Positions 10,794-22,365 of a DNA stretch of 64,000 nt are shown here, one piece after another (within the stretch, counting starts at the first letter, position 1; every line of letters begins with the position of its first letter). Where the stretch lies: contig JAGTJL010000004.1 of NCBI GenBank assembly GCA_020746875.1, positions 2,418,001 to 2,482,000 on the forward strand, read 5' to 3'. The notes below the pieces were generated by a model, which did not search any database, was not told where the DNA came from, and was given only the letters and a program-made list of their open reading frames with translations. Position numbers and translations under genes: made by a program. The DNA is from Rhexocercosporidium sp. MPI-PUGE-AT-0058. Its lineage: Eukaryota > Ascomycota > Leotiomycetes > Helotiales.

Positions 10794-12197
10794 ATGGAGG
10801 AGGACAGGGCACAGGTTGATTTGGGAATTGCCGTGGATGTCGAAGAGCAAATAGAAGAGGCTTCTGCGGCGCAACGGCAGCCTAAGAAGCGTTTCGTAGG
10901 AAGGAAGCAAGCCGCAGAAGCTGCGTTGAAGAATGAAGCAACTGGAGTAGGTGGGGAGAGCGGTGCCGTACAAGGTAAGACCATGCCGATATATAGAAAA
11001 GATAGACACGAGCAGTGCTGACATTGCGCAGTATCAAAGCCAAGAAAAACCGCTCGTACTCTCAACCAAGTCCCTCCTGAGATCCTCAACGACCCAGATA
11101 TCAATGCCGCCATCGCCCTCCTACCTCCAAATTACTCCTTCGAGATTCACAAAACTATACACCGGATACGAACGAATGGGTCTAAGAAGATTGCTCTACA
11201 GATGCCCGAGGGATTGCTACTTTTTGCGACGACAATATCAGATATCCTCGCCCAGTTCTGCCCCGGAATCGAGACGCTGATAATGGGCGATGTTACATAC
11301 GGAGCATGCTGTATTGATGACTACACTGCGAGGGCTCTTGGATGCGACCTGCTGGTACATTATGCGCATTCTTGCCTCATTCCGGTAGACGTTACGACGA
11401 TCAAGACACTGTATGTCTTTGTGGATATCAGTATCGATACAACACATCTACTAGCAACGCTGGAGAAGAACTTCCCGTCTGGCAAGACCATAGCGATGGT
11501 TGGGACGATTCAGTTCAATGCAACACTGCATGGCGTAAGAGCACCCTTGGAGAAAGCGGGCTATAATCTACTCATTCCACAGATCGCACCACTCAGCAAA
11601 GGAGAAATTCTGGGATGTACATCGCCACGCCTTACAAGCACGGATGGAGTGGACATTATTCTCTATCTTGGGGATGGACGGTTCCATCTCGAGAGCGCAA
11701 TGATTCATAACCCCACCATTCCAGCATATAGATATGATCCATACTCTAGGAAGCTCACGAGGGAGAGCTACGACCACAAGGAAATGCACACGTTGCGAAG
11801 GGAAGCTATCTCGACAGCAAAGTCCGCCAAGAAATGGGGACTAATTCTTGGCTCCCTCGGCCGTCAAGGAAACCCCCACACGATGGCTTTGATCGAGAAG
11901 AAGCTCGAAGACCAAGGAATACCCTACATCAACCTCCTTCTAAGCGAGATCTTCCCTGGGAAGCTTGCCATGATGGATGATGTCGAATGCTGGGTGCAGG
12001 TTGCCTGTCCAAGATTGAGCATCGACTGGGGATACGCATTCCCTCGACCACTGTTGACACCGTATGAGGCGCTGATTGTGTTGGGCGCGAAAGAGGACTG
12101 GGCCAAGGGCAACGATGGCGTATACCCCATGGATTATTATGGAAAGGAGGGGTTGGGAAGGACTAGAGAGGCGAAGGCTATTGTAGCAAAGGGTTGA
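10794..12197 (+). CDS. DPH1: Diphthamide biosynthesis protein 1 (radical-SAM-like ACP transferase subunit)
   Basis: Two exons (10794-10974, 11032-12197) joined across a GTAAGA...GCAG intron give 448 residues. Dph1 forms a heterodimer with Dph2. In the first step of diphthamide synthesis on elongation factor 2, it transfers the 3-amino-3-carboxypropyl group from S-adenosylmethionine to a histidine. The three cluster-binding cysteines of the tripartite fold are visible in [23 protein letters not shown] and [13 protein letters not shown]. Other family blocks are [10 protein letters not shown] and [10 protein letters not shown]. The N-terminal 60 residues are variable and charged, with [12 protein letters not shown], as in other fungal Dph1 proteins. 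Length and motif order are normal and the gene looks intact. Confidence 0.96.
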
Positions 12198-13013
12198 ATG
12201 TCAAGTGGATGAAAACCTGAGGCAAGTGAGGCAAAACTGTCATATCAAGCACCGAGAGGGCTTGCTAAAAGCTTGGTGACGCTGGCAGCGAATGGTCCCT
12301 CGTTGAGGTATGAGCTTAAAAAGCGACCAGGAAGCACCCGAGATATGCCGCTTCGAAATGAAAGCAATCCCACTGCGCGGCAGTGTGAATGTCAGTTGCT
12401 TCTACCAGTGAGTAGCCTTTGGGAGACCCGCGTCCCAAACATGTGGAGGGAGCGACAGCTTGACTCTTAGAAGGCCGAGAGCTCATCAAAAATCGTCCAT
12501 ACGCATTAAAATTCGCCACCTTGCACTCAAATAAGTAAATAGATTGCATGCTGCTCTTGTCTTTCCTTGTCGGTGCCTGCAGACTCGAACTCTGCCGTAA
12601 TTAGCGGCCCGCATACTTGGTTAATCGAACTCCAAAGACCTTATTCACCGCAATATGGCCTGTTCGAGGCATGTTCGAATCAAGTGCCACCTAGAATTAG
12701 GGTATTAAATAGCTCTCCTTGCACTTCAATCTTCCATTTGTCTCAATCCAAGAAGATTTCCCTTTATTCGCTTGAATAACATGCCTGATATCTCCTTCCC
12801 AAACTGATTCCAACCAAGTTCCAAGTATCCTTCCGTAACACAGGTAGGTCCCAAGGAGTATGAATACCTAGCCAATTTCTCCCAGTTTTCAGTTTCCTCT
12901 TCCTTAAATATCACAAATACAAGATCTCAACAAACAGCTCCGCACACGCAAGACTAGCAAAATCAAACAAGCAAAAACAAACGAGAAAAAACAAAGCAAC
13001 AACATCTCCAACA
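12198..13013. other. Intergenic region upstream of the glycine-rich mini-gene
   Basis: No gene was recognised. A C/A-rich leader (AAACAAG-type runs) at about 12915-13013 precedes the ATG at 13014. TATTAAATAG at about 12702-12711 may be the core promoter. A 5-bp hairpin with a 7-nt loop at 12579-12595 resembles a T-arm, but no tRNA body accompanies it. Confidence 0.45.
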
Positions 13014-13364
13014 ATGTCTCAGAGCCCCTTCACAGGTGCCTAGAACAACGCTCCAGCCTTCATGCCCAGCGCTGCCGGAGCCTGGAACCAGCGAATCCCA
13101 CGCCCAGGTGCTCTCCCAACGGCAGGAGGCTACGGCAGCGGGTACAACGCCATTCCAGGTGGTGGAAACGCTGGTATGTTATCAAATGGAGCCATGTACC
13201 AACCGGCTATATTTGGCAGGCCTGTAATCCCCAGTATCAACAGGCTGAGGTCAACCAACTTTGGCGCTGGTAATGGGCCTGGTGGTCCTGGTGGCCCATT
13301 CGGTGGCGGATTTGGTGGTAATGGTGGTGGTAGTGGATTCTATGGCGGTGGTGACCCGTTCTAA
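13014..13364 (+). CDS. Glycine-rich mini-protein with an in-frame TAG at codon 10
   Basis: The ATG at 13014 has a strong fungal context (CAACAATGTC) and opens MSQSPFTGA. It is followed by TAG at 13041-13043 and then, in the same frame, NNAPAF and the rest of a protein ending at 13362-13364. The frame downstream of the TAG also contains an ATG at 13062 that would give 100 residues. The product is low complexity: Pro/Gly/Asn/Tyr-rich, with GGYGSGYN in the middle and GGPGGPFGGGFGGNGGG near the end. No signal peptide is visible. Possibilities are a recent nonsense mutation, stop-codon readthrough, initiation at 13062 or an assembly error. The function is unknown. Confidence 0.45.
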
Positions 13365-13640
13365 GAGGTTGAATGGGGTGAGACGTTGAGGGGACATAGC
13401 AGGAGTTGTGATATGAGTGATTGGAAAGGATAGAGATAGGAAGTGGCCGAGTGAGCATGGCTTTGACAATATCACTGGCTGGTATCTTCATATTGTTGCA
13501 AGCATCGTACTTAGAAAAAACCTCCCTCCTTCGCTGAATCTGCTGTGAGACGTGTCTAAATCTTCAAAAAATTTGGTCACATTTCGCCTATGTCATCTGG
13601 ATATCAATATCACCGCGATCTCTTCTAAATACTAACAGAT

Positions 13641-14822
13641 TCAAACACCCTCCGCGGTCTTCCCATCGACCGCATCAACAACCTTCACAATCGGCCCCTC
13701 AATCTTCTTGATCTTCCTCCCCTCCCACCACATCATAACACCCGCCAACAAACTAACACCACACCCTAACCCAATGAACGTCCCTGTACTCCAAGTCGGG
13801 CGATCAAATCTATTATACCCCCACATCATAGCCGCAAGCACAGCCTGGAAAAGCGTATTCCAAACCATCATCCACACCACGAAACTCAACTTCCACAACC
13901 TCGTAGGCGGCGCGAGTTCGCCTGTGAACGTCACGCGTTTCTCATCCACATTCATATCATTCCCCTCAACATCAGACGAGTTGCCCTCAGTATACCACGT
14001 TGGAGGTCGAAACCAACTCGCATTCTGCTCGCTCAGCCTCCTCATCGCCTCTCTATTCCTCCCAAACCTAACCCACACCAACCACCACAGATCCCTAAAC
14101 CGCCACGGCGCCAGCCCAAACCCAGTGACGCAGAACAGCGCATTCAAGATCTGCGAATCGATCTCGAGCCATTTCTTCCGGGGAGAGTTATCCGCGTCTT
14201 TACTCGGATGGTTCATAGCTGGCGCAGCGCCGAGGAGCAGGAAGAACAGCATGGCGCCCCAGGCTACGATGTTAAGTCCGTAGAGCGTCATGAGGAAGCC
14301 GGTAGGCGTAGAGACGAATTTCCAGGCTGCGGTTAGGCCGTGCTGGGTTGTGGTTTTCCAGTTGTGTTTTTCTTTTGTTAGGACTTTGGCTTGTTGGGCT
14401 AGAGTTGGGGCTCGCTGTGGTGCCGCTGGTGTTTCTTGATCCTTCTCCACGTCTTCCTGTTGATTTTGTGTTTGAACTTGAGTTCCCTTTGCACCTTCCT
14501 GCTCAACAGTACTGCTCTGTATCAATCCCGTCCCTGTCCTTGTCCTTGTCCGCGAGAGTGCTAAGACAGGAGCCCCAGAATTGTCCTTCACCACTATTCG
14601 TGCGCTGCGTCCGTGTTCATCGAACTCGATATTCTCTCCTCCTGCCACCGGCTCGCGCAGTTCGGTGAGTGTTGGAGCGTAGGCAATTGCAGTGCCGGTC
14701 GCTGCCCACATCCCTGGCTGGGGATTGAAATTGAGGAGCGCATTGGTGGTTGAGAAGGAGGCTTTTCGGACCCGGCCTGTGATCGTGGAACGTTCATTAT
14801 TGTTCTTGATTTCTTCTGCCAT
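13641..14822 (-). CDS. DUF2985-like multi-spanning membrane protein
   Basis: Single-exon frame of 393 residues. The first 150 residues are hydrophilic and Gln/Thr-rich. Hydrophobic helices then occur at about 170-200 (GLNIVAWGAMLFFLLLGAAP), about 228-245 (ALFCVTGFGLAPWRFRDL), about 315-340 (FVVWMMVWNTLFQAVLAAMM) and about 350-370 (IGLGCGVSLLAGVMMWW). The WRFRDLWWLVW and WFRPPTWYTEG segments are, as I recall, typical of the fungal DUF2985 family, which has no known function. There are four predicted membrane segments and no catalytic motif. The start is the first in-frame ATG and matches the open frame exactly. Confidence 0.75.
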   Translation of the reverse strand: MAEEIKNNNERSTITGRVRKASFSTTNALLNFNPQPGMWAATGTAIAYAPTLTELREPVAGGENIEFDEHGRSARIVVKDNSGAPVLALSRTRTRTGTGLIQSSTVEQEGAKGTQVQTQNQQEDVEKDQETPAAPQRAPTLAQQAKVLTKEKHNWKTTTQHGLTAAWKFVSTPTGFLMTLYGLNIVAWGAMLFFLLLGAAPAMNHPSKDADNSPRKKWLEIDSQILNALFCVTGFGLAPWRFRDLWWLVWVRFGRNREAMRRLSEQNASWFRPPTWYTEGNSSDVEGNDMNVDEKRVTFTGELAPPTRLWKLSFVVWMMVWNTLFQAVLAAMMWGYNRFDRPTWSTGTFIGLGCGVSLLAGVMMWWEGRKIKKIEGPIVKVVDAVDGKTAEGV

Positions 14823-16030
14823 CTTGGAAAGATTTTAAAGGGGTTTCGCAGAGGGAGACGAGAGGGGCCGCGAGCAAGTGAGAAGCGGAAGTCTCTACTA
14901 TTCTCGCAATCTCGTAGATTGCAATGTTCCCCTTGGAAGACTGAGGAGGAAAAAAAAAGGAGAAGTCTCCCTACCAAAATGAAAGTGCAGGGAATGATCG
15001 AACTTCACAATGGGCTTGAAGAGAAACATTGCACTTGCAGTTCTGGCTTGTCCGTCGTTCCTAGTCTGGTGCTAGAGAAACTCTAGTTGTTCACCCTACC
15101 ATCAATCATCACTAAGTTGAGGCACTACGAGCTTTAGATAATATTAGCCTGCTAACTACCGGCCAGTCGACGTCAGCATTTTCTACCGATAGAATTATTA
15201 TCGGTATCGGCACTCAAATGCCCCGTTGACGTCCAGGACGGAAAGATGAAGATATACCGAGGGCCGAGCGCGGCTACATTTTGAGCCCTGCCCGATGTCT
15301 CTCACACTCGGAGAGGGAGAAGAAATGATCCCGTACCGATGAGGGAGTTCCGGACCGTCCTTCTCGGCTCGCAGGCTTTTCCATCCGCGAACAAGGATGA
15401 CAAGACGCCACTGGTGTGTGAACTCTACCTTTCGTGAGTTGGGAGTCAAATCAACACCCTGTCACATCCAGTCATATCCCGACACTATCCTCTTCGAGCC
15501 CTAGGCGATGCCCAATACTGGTCTGTTTGGGGCTTTAGTCATCGTCGCTGCACGCTGTTGCAAGCCCTATTGGTCTATTCAGACTGCCTGTATTGAGACC
15601 CCGGCAGAAGCTTGTTTTACAGTCAGCAGAGGTGCAGAGTAAGCAGTACGCCCGTTACCTTTGGTTCTCGCGTCTAGGCCCGCTCGACATGATCAACTTC
15701 CTCGGTCTCCATGGCTCCTCAATGGCTCGTTGATATCGAGGCTTGATGGCATTCCTACGGCCGAGTGTTGTGGCGCTCTTACCTGGACGAGTAAAATTGC
15801 CTAATGTGGCCGATTAGTGTACGGCATTTCCCCATGTTGTTCGCGTGTCAGCCTTTCCTTTCTTAATACTTTAAATCGTCTTCCAGTTCTCAGCCTTTTC
15901 AGAAGCTCTTAGCTAATTTCCCTTTTCTCTGAAAGATACCCCTTATGGACATTTGTCCTTCTGAGCTCAAGAAGTTCTACTGCATCACAGATCTCACTTC
16001 CAGAGTTTGGTGATAGAGCGGCACTTCAAG
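14823..16030. other. Divergent intergenic region
   Basis: This is promoter space for the DUF2985-like gene (minus) and the glucosyltransferase gene (plus). A perfect inverted repeat, TACCGATA / TATCGGTA with a 7-nt loop, lies at 15184-15206. No coding signal was found. The open frame at 15198-15449 has no recognisable family. Confidence 0.5.
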
Positions 16031-19000
16031 ATGTCCATCGCTTCAGAGCAAACACTCGTCGGAGAAGTTGACCACACGAACGAATACTTCCACGCCAAAG
16101 CCACGATCCGCGACGATGGACGTGTAAATATCCATCTTCGAGATAAGGCATCAGCACTTACCAAGTATCTCGAGAAACGATCACGCCATCCCAGAGGTCA
16201 TCCTCAGATAGGCGAGGACTTAACGCCCAACAATCGAGAATATGAAAACAACTTCCAATCAGTGCTAGGCAAATACGCAAACTGCCCTCGCCTGAATATT
16301 GCGATCCATATCGTGGGTTCAAGAGGAGATGTACAGCCCTTCATTGCGATTGGGAAGGTGTTGATGAAGGAGCCGTATAATCACCGTGTGAGGTTATGTA
16401 CTCACCCCGTGTTCAAAGATTTTGTGGAGGAGAACGGCCTCGAGTTTTTCTCGATCGGAGGTGATCCTGCAGCCCTAATGGCGTACATGGTTAAGAATCC
16501 AGGGCTGATGCCTGGTATGGAGAGTTTGAGATCGGGTGATGTAGGCGCGCAGAGAGCTTCCATTGCGGAGATCATCGAGGGCTGTTGGAGGGGCTGCATT
16601 GAGCCTGGAGATGGGATGGGACAGAAGCCCGACGAAAAGTATACAAGAGAAGAGGAGATTGATCGCTTGTTCATCGCGGATGCTATTATTGCCAATCCAC
16701 CCAGCTATGGGCACATCCATTGCGCGGAGAAGCTGGGAATTCCGCTTCATATGATGTTCACGTGGGTTAAGCATCTTCGCTTCCTCAATTGTGAGCTGAC
16801 ATCTATCTAGAATGCCTTGGTCTCCTACCCAACACTTTCCACATCCTCTCGCGTCACTGGATAGGAATGAGTCGGACCCTGGTTTTGCGAACTACATATC
16901 TTACACGATGATGGAGTTATTAGCCTGGCAGGGGTAGGTGCACTTGGATATTCGAAGAAAAATAGCTGACGGAATACAGTCTGAGTGATGTGATCAATGG
17001 ATTTCGAGTCAAGACCTTACAGCTCGATCCCATCTCTCCTCTTTGGGGCCATATGCTTCTTTCGAGGATGAAAGTGCCATTTACCTACATTTGGTACGTC
17101 CTATTCCTGCAAGCATCCTCACACTGCTAACAACATCCAGGTCTTCGGCACTGATACCCAAACCCCCTGACTGGGGATCATACATCAATATCAGCGGGTT
17201 CGCTTTCCTTGACCAATCTTCCTCCTATACACCACCTGATGATTTGATGGCTTTTCTCAACGCTGGCCCACCACCAGTCTACATCGGCTTCGGCTCCATC
17301 GTAGTCGACAAGCCGAACGAGCTGACGAACATGATATTTGGAGCCGTAAAACGGGCAGGTGTTCGAGCCCTGGTGTCGAAAGGCTGGGGAGGTCTAGGAG
17401 CAGCTGATGTTCCCGAAGGTGTTTTCCTCCTCGGAAATGTGCCTCATGACTGGCTCTTCAACTACGTCTCGGCTGTCGTTCATCATGGCGGTGCTGGGAC
17501 GACAGCCATTGGTATAGCGATGGGGAAACCTACTGTTGTTGTCCCATTTTTTGGTGATCAGCCTTTCTGGGGGGCAATGATCCATCGAGCTGGTGCAGGA
17601 CCTGAACCAATTCCGTTCAAGAAGATGACGGAAGAGACACTCGCACATAGTATCACGACTGCTCTTGGGCCACAAGTGCAGAAGGATGTCAAGATGATGG
17701 CCGAGAAGATCGCAGGCGAGAATGGAGCTGTTGATGCAGCTGCTTCGTTCCATCAATCTATCAACATGGACACGATGCGCTGTCTATTGCGTCCGGATCG
17801 AGTTGCGCATTGGAGGGTCAAGAATACTAATATCCGACTGAGCAATCTGGCAGCCGCTGTTTTACTTGATGCTGGATTGTTGAAATTCGGGAGTCATAAA
17901 CTGTAAGAATTTACCGTTCTTTAAATCTCAAATCACTATGATTGCGTTTTTTGCTGATATAACAACAGCGTCCGCCACAGAGACTGGTACGTTGATGAAG
18001 GTGCAGGAGACCCGATCATGGGCTTCATCGCAGTTGCTTCCGGAACAGCCACAACCGCCATCTCCAAAACCGTCCAATACTCCCGTGGCATGTCAAAAGC
18101 ACTACAGAAGAAACCCTCCAGCGAGCACGACTCTGCGGACGAAGGTCCATACCTCGAGCCCTCCACTAGTCTCGACTACTACCCATCCCGCAACCCCGTA
18201 CAGCATGCGGCGCACTATTCGCCTGCCCATCTTGACGCACTGGCATATAGATTGGCGAGCAAGACGCTGCCAAATGCGAAGGATAGAAAGAAAGCGCAGC
18301 GCACACACTCATGGAGTCCACCGCAGAGATTCCCCAATATATTGCATGGGAGCCATAAGACAGTGCATTATCATGGGAGGTTACACGATGCTAGTGTGGA
18401 GACAGGACATTTTGCTTACGCGATGGCTGCGACGGGATTGAGAGGTAATGGTGCTCCGTTTCTGTTTATTTTTACTTCCCTGTTCCAACGAGAAACGATC
18501 TTTCTCAATCCACAAATCAGGAACATTCTACAGTGTAAAGTACCCTGCTGATATGATTTGAACCTACAGTCCCAGTAGCACTCTTCTACAACCTTGCCAA
18601 CGGCTTCCATAACGCACCCTCCTTCTTCCTCGCGGACGACACAGTTCGTCGCCGCGACAATATAACGGGCTTCGGATCCGGCGTGAAAGTCGCTTCAAAG
18701 GAAGTCTATTACGGTCTTTACGACGGCATCACCGGCCTCGTAACCCAGCCTTACAGTGGCGCCAAGCGAGACGGTCCCATTGGTTTCGTGAAAGGGGTTG
18801 GAAGAGGTATTGGAGGTTTAATGTTCAAGACTACAGCTGCGGCGTTTGGTATGCCTGGATATACGCTGAAGGGCCTGGAGAAGCAGTTGGAAAAGAGGTA
18901 TAGTAGGGGATTGAAGGCGAATCTGCTGGTGGTTAGGATTAAGCAGGGGATTTTGGCGTTCGAGAGGGCGAGTGAGGAGGTATGTAATTTTGTCTTCCGG

Positions 19001-19092
19001 TCCATATGGCGATGAAATGGTGCTGATCACTCATCTAGGAGCGCGAAGAGATTCGAAAGAGGTGGGTAGAGTTGGGATGTGATGCCATGTAA
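16031..19092 (+). CDS. Sterol-glucosyltransferase-like protein with Vps13/ATG2-like C-terminal region
   Basis: Seven exons (16031-16761, 16811-16933, 16980-17093, 17141-17902, 17969-18444, 18570-18979, 19039-19092) give 889 residues with every phase consistent. The N-terminal half is a GT-B glycosyltransferase of the UDP-glucose:sterol type. HIVGSRGDVQPFIAIGK opens the acceptor domain, and the donor-binding block HHGGAGTTAIGIAMGKP followed by PFFGDQPFWG lies at about residues 490-520. There are no PH or GRAM domains like those of Atg26. After about residue 577 an unrelated region follows: GDPIMGFIAVASGTATTAI, a hydrophilic linker, then GLYDGITGLVTQPYSGAKR and GPIGFVKGVGRGIGGL. This Gly-rich amphipathic pattern recalls the C-terminus of Vps13 and ATG2 lipid-transfer proteins. 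A role in sterol glucoside formation at membranes is inferred. Fungal paralogues with this layout exist, so it is probably a family trait. Confidence 0.88.
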
Positions 19093-19900
19093 GCTCTGTG
19101 GGGGGTTTGAAGGAAGAGAAAAGGGTTCGGATCCGAGTTTTAAAGATACCAACTGAAGCATTTAATTTGTCCAAAATAGCATTAGAAACTAATCATTTAA
19201 TCAGTTTTCATTAGTAATCAAGTACTCCATGCTTCTTATAGCTTGAAGAGTAAGAGTCGCTGGGCTGCTACCCCATCGAATCTCCTCGGTCACTCGTCCC
19301 CATTTTCCGCCTGCAACTTCACTTTCTCCAACAACTATCAAGCTTGGTTACAGCAAATTACAAAAGTTACAGGAATTGACCTAAGCGGGAACTTTTTAGT
19401 ATTCCAGCTCAATCAAATTCAAAGGGATGGCCGACGAACGGATCATGCATGAGCAAAGCCTTTGGCGTCTCGTTCTGCATTCCGGAGTTCAAGATCTCGC
19501 TTGAACTCCGTATCCGCACTATCAGATGGGCACGCGTACTTCAGACAACCAACATCTGCAGCCGTTTTTGTCGATCTCAGGCAGCATTGTTACACTGAGT
19601 CATCTTTGTATATGTATTGCGTGAGATTTTAGCACCATTTGGAAGGACTGTCCTTTGATGATGGGAGATGGCCGGATTTAAGCATCAACATGGGGATAAA
19701 CAATTGAATATACCGAGGAGAGGAATTCGAGGTATAAATACCTTATCGGATCCCCATATTGCATCTCTGGTATCTACCACTTTGTCTTAAAACATTTCCT
19801 CATTCCCGGAAACCACTCTTCAATCATATTCAAAACCACCATCCCAAGACCATCGATCACTCTACCTCCACGTCAACTCATAATCCAAGCCACCCTTAAA
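19093..19900. other. Intergenic region with promoter of the O-methyltransferase gene
   Basis: The only supported element is a TATA box at 19733-19740. No gene was found. Confidence 0.5.
19733..19740 (+). promoter_or_regulatory. TATA box of the O-methyltransferase gene
   Basis: TATAAATA lies 160-168 nt before the ATG at 19901, followed by a C/A-rich leader. Confidence 0.45.
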
Positions 19901-20572
19901 ATGTCAACCAGAGCAACCGGCAAGCTGGCCCAAGTCAGTGCTCTCACCACACACGCCGAAAAGCATCTCCTCCCCTCGAACCCCACCCTCCAAAAAGCCC
20001 TCTCAAACTCTCTCTCCGCCGGCCTCCCACCCATCACCATCTCCCCCCTCCAAGGCCAATACCTCGCTCTACAATGTAAACTCATGGGTGCGAAATCTGT
20101 TCTCGAGATCGGCACTCTAGGCGGCTACTCCACACTCTGGTTCGCATCCACCGGCGCCTCCGTAACGAGCATTGAGATCAATCCCAAACATCGAGACATC
20201 GCTCTCCAAAACATTGAACAAGCCGGGATGTCATCTAAGATTGAGATCATCCTCGGCGCCGCTTTGGACGTGATGCCGAAATTGAGAGAGGAGGGTAGGG
20301 TGTTTGATTTCGTGTTCTTGGATGCCGATTGGGAGGAGCAGTGGGAGTATTTCGTCGAGGCGGTTAAGTTGACGAGGAAGGGTGGTGTGGTTTATGTGGA
20401 TAATGTTGTCAGGGAGCTTTTTGAGGGAGGTGATGTTGAGGGCAGGGAGACGCTGGTTAGTAAGGTGGGAGGTGTGGAGGGTGTAAGTGCGACGATGATT
20501 TCGACTGTTAGTGGGTGGAAGAAAGAGCCAGGGGATATGGTTGATGGGTTTTTGTTGGCGGTTGTGGAATGA
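19901..20572 (+). CDS. Class I SAM-dependent O-methyltransferase (CCoAOMT / COMT-like family 3)
   Basis: Single exon, 223 residues, normal for this family. The SAM-binding motif I is VLEIGTLGGYSTLWFA (about residues 67-82), followed by the acidic strand end SIEINPKH. FDFVFLDADWEEQWEYF (about 140-156) carries the metal-coordinating Asp, and GGVVYVDNVV (about 165-174) supplies the second acidic ligand. These proteins methylate catechol-type or other small hydroxylated acceptors with a divalent metal. The acceptor here cannot be deduced. No biosynthetic partner genes flank it, so a detoxification or general role is as likely as natural-product methylation. The stop is followed by a short CATGGT microsatellite at 20587-20608. 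Confidence 0.9.
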   Translation: MSTRATGKLAQVSALTTHAEKHLLPSNPTLQKALSNSLSAGLPPITISPLQGQYLALQCKLMGAKSVLEIGTLGGYSTLWFASTGASVTSIEINPKHRDIALQNIEQAGMSSKIEIILGAALDVMPKLREEGRVFDFVFLDADWEEQWEYFVEAVKLTRKGGVVYVDNVVRELFEGGDVEGRETLVSKVGGVEGVSATMISTVSGWKKEPGDMVDGFLLAVVE

Positions 20573-22365
20573 GTGGTGGGAGATATGGTCATGGTCATGG
20601 TCATGGAGCCCGTGGAAGAATATTCGAAGGACTGCTCTTTAGAAATTTACCGTATAATTGCACAACAAATAGTGATAGTATCTTTTTCTCGCCACAATAT
20701 TTCTAGCAGTTTCTTTCCTTTCCTATTGTTTACTTGCAAATTTAATCTAAACGACAAATCAAGATACCTCAAAGCATAGCTTGTAAGCCACTACTTTGGA
20801 GCCAAGCTATAATACTTATGCTGGAACTGGGTTCAAACAAACTGACACAAGACAGATGTCCAACCAAAAAACTGTCACAACTACGAATGCTTAGATGAAG
20901 GAATTTCTCTTCAAATCTCCCCCTTTCAGCGAGTGACAAGCGAGCAGAACATCGGAAGCTACTAGCCTGTGACTGGCAATTAATGGCAAAACACAAAAAG
21001 ATCAAAGTGAGGAGTCTAGAACCGAAACAAAATCTGTTGGATATGCAGGAACAAACCTCCCTCCCCCAAAAGGAGCTATTTTCGTGCTTGCAACAAGGTT
21101 AAGATGAAAAGAAAAAATTCTCGGACAATCCATAAAGGCCACGAGGCTGACCTCAACAATGGGAGTTTATGTCGCATTGCATCTATGAGACATTTGTGTT
21201 GTACCGTTATCTTTAAGGCTTGAGATGAAACTGTCTGAGCAGACCAGCTGCTAACTTGTCATTTTCAAAAGCTTTGCTCGTAGAAGCAGGAACTTAGTCG
21301 CTGACTTTGGAAGGATCAAGGAGTTCGGACAACAGTCTGCGTTTGACGTAGGATTCTGAAGCCCAGCGATAGACATGTTTTTTTTTTTTTTTTTTTTTGA
21401 CGTTATGGCTTTGTGATCACTAGCGGTTTTGTGTAAGCCAAATAAACACTAACAGAACAGAAAGATCTTGTTGTGACAGGGATGAATCTTCTCGCAGTCG
21501 CGTGACACATGTTGTACTCACCGGCATTTGAATTGATAGTCTCTTTTCGAGTGAGACTGTGAAGAACGCTCCGGTTACGATATGTATCAAAAGCGAATCT
21601 TGATGAAAAACTTTCAGCATGTATTATGAAGCACAGGAAAAGTCCGAGAGACATCCTGGCGAGAAACATGAAGACGCTTGCCAGCCAAGACCGATTTCAC
21701 CTGTCGAGATACATTCCTATGATACCGCCAAGGAGCCAAAGCATCATTGAGCCACAATTCTATGACCTAATTATGACCAGTTAGTGATGGTTGTAGTTGG
21801 GTGGGCCTGCGCAAGATTTGACCGGTGGGTGAAATTGATGCGAAGGGTGGTGACAAGAGAACCGGAAGTCATAATACTGAAAGTGGACAAACACAGAAAC
21901 CTAAGCACAGAAATCTAGTACCTGGCAAACTTCAACGGCCTCAATATCAATGAGGAAAGAAGAAGTAGGTTGACATTAGTGCCGAGGAAAGAGAAGGCTC
22001 ACTGGTGTCCTCATACATGGACGTCACAGACGACCATCCCTGATAAGTGCGAAGAGAGAAAATATGAAAAATCTTCAGCGGCTGTAGATTCAATTACATT
22101 TTTGAAGCTTGTTTTATATTCGCCATCTGCGTTGGATATATTTAGAAGTGATAGAATCAGACCGAGATGTCCTGCTTACGTAACCTGTCACTTATCTCGA
22201 GCTAAGCTCCAGCTCCTCCAAAAAGCAAGTCAAGCTCCATCCAACCTCCCCCCCACGACAGCCAGTTCGCACTGCATCCGCACCACTCCACGACTGCAGG
22301 CAACCTTCTCTCAAGCTTCACCTGCTGCTATTGCTCTACCCTCAATTCCCGCAAAAATCGCCGTC
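20573..22365. other. Long intergenic region with poly-T tract
   Basis: No gene was found. A 21-nt T run lies at 21378-21398. The sequence before VMA2 (22200-22365) is C/A-rich leader. Open frames at 21403-21669 and 21970-22509 are not supported. The latter's 3' end coincides with VMA2 exon 1, and its upstream part has no family resemblance. Confidence 0.5.

Noticed and set aside
10386..11024. 212-codon minus-strand frame
   Set aside because: It runs antisense into DPH1 exon 1 and intron and has no family resemblance.
12579..12595. T-arm-like hairpin (GCAGA ... TCTGC) on the minus strand
   Set aside because: No acceptor, D or anticodon arms fit around it, and the closing pair of the loop is not the G-C expected in a tRNA.
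19901..20572. Biosynthetic gene cluster around the O-methyltransferase
   Set aside because: The neighbours are VMA2 and the glucosyltransferase; no core synthase or regulator is in the window.
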